The notes under the pieces were generated by a model. The model saw only the letters and a list, made by a program, of their open reading frames with translations, ran no database searches and was not told the DNA's origin. The position numbers and the translations under genes are program-made. Shown one piece after another: positions 63,969-64,000 of a stretch of 64,000 bases of DNA. The stretch is from the NCBI GenBank assembly GCA_937928045.1, contig CALFWO010000024.1:1-64000 (forward strand), in the 5' to 3' direction. Each line of letters starts with the position of its first letter. Position 1 is the stretch's first letter. This stretch comes from an uncultured Saprospiraceae bacterium (GTDB lineage Bacteria > Bacteroidota > Bacteroidia > Chitinophagales > Saprospiraceae).

Positions 63969-64000
63969 AAAGTGCCCCTGAAGAATCTTCACGGGCACTT
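63969..64000 (+). terminator. Rho-independent terminator stem at the window edge
   Basis: AAGTGCCC pairs with GGGCACTT, extended inward by TGAAGA/TCTTCA after one C-C mismatch. The T run would lie beyond the window. Confidence 0.7.

Noticed and set aside
1-64000. CRISPR array, prophage, transposon, defence or biosynthetic island
   Set aside because: No repeats with spacers, no integrase, transposase or phage genes and no biosynthetic cluster were seen; gene content and composition are even throughout.

Overview
The window is a gene-dense, AT-rich chromosomal segment of a member of the Bacteroidota, probably a free-living, aerobic, gliding or secreting lineage of the Saprospiria, Cytophagia or Flavobacteriia type; the sequence alone does not settle which. 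The assignment rests on type IX secretion (T9SS) genes (PorW/SprE, PorP/SprF and PorQ homologues), a Bacteroidota-type mevalonate kinase, GSCFA, DUF1015, DUF3109 and YwqK-type MORN proteins, many short Bacteroidota-style lipoprotein signals, and -7 elements matching TAnnTTTG. I see 55 protein genes, one of them broken, and no rRNA, tRNA, CRISPR array, insertion sequence or prophage.

Layout. 44-6251 (-): oligopeptide-type ABC importer parts, two tandem substrate-binding lipoproteins and two enlarged permeases. 6367-11893: SDR39U1-type epimerase, small HAD protein, M23 peptidase, and PorW/SprE with a very lysine-rich linker. 11949-15094 (-): six tightly packed genes (bactofilin, AtpZ/AtpI, a four-helix membrane protein, biotinyl carrier, PagL-like deacylase, MORN lipoprotein). 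15314-22257: PorP/SprF, two YbjN/CesT-like genes, GSCFA, an amidohydrolase/DUF1015 pair and a GbsR/MarR regulator. 22373-32531 (-): gcvT, HEAT-cyclophilin lipoprotein, PBP1A, aroB, a two-gene ABC transporter, ABM protein and SAM hydrolase. 32729-42696: PhoH, aroA, pabB, OmpA protein, glutaryl-CoA dehydrogenase-like enzyme, a FolB fused to a cysteine-rich CWC domain, DUF4197, eukaryote-type citrate synthase, DUF3109. 42902-48915 (+): PpiD-like chaperone, ugd, MORN lipoprotein, PorQ, small membrane protein. 49018-64000: mfd, CYTH and mevalonate kinase, methyltransferase, a TPR-PD40-OmpA-SPOR protein, E2 acyltransferase, cinA, birA, rsfS, ftsH, and a frameshifted alpha/beta-hydrolase lipoprotein.

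The genes are mostly housekeeping: chorismate and folate supply (aroA, aroB, pabB, folB), central carbon and amino acid catabolism (citrate synthase, E2, glutaryl-CoA dehydrogenase, gcvT), envelope biogenesis and quality control (PBP1A, M23, PpiD, FtsH, OmpA proteins, T9SS parts), and translation and repair factors (RsfS, Mfd). No cluster looks like a defence, toxin or secondary-metabolite system. The most notable items are the FolB-CWC fusion, the single-base frameshift in the last gene, the enlarged importer permeases, the lysine-rich PorW linker, the displaced ATP-synthase accessory genes, and frequent TTG start codons.
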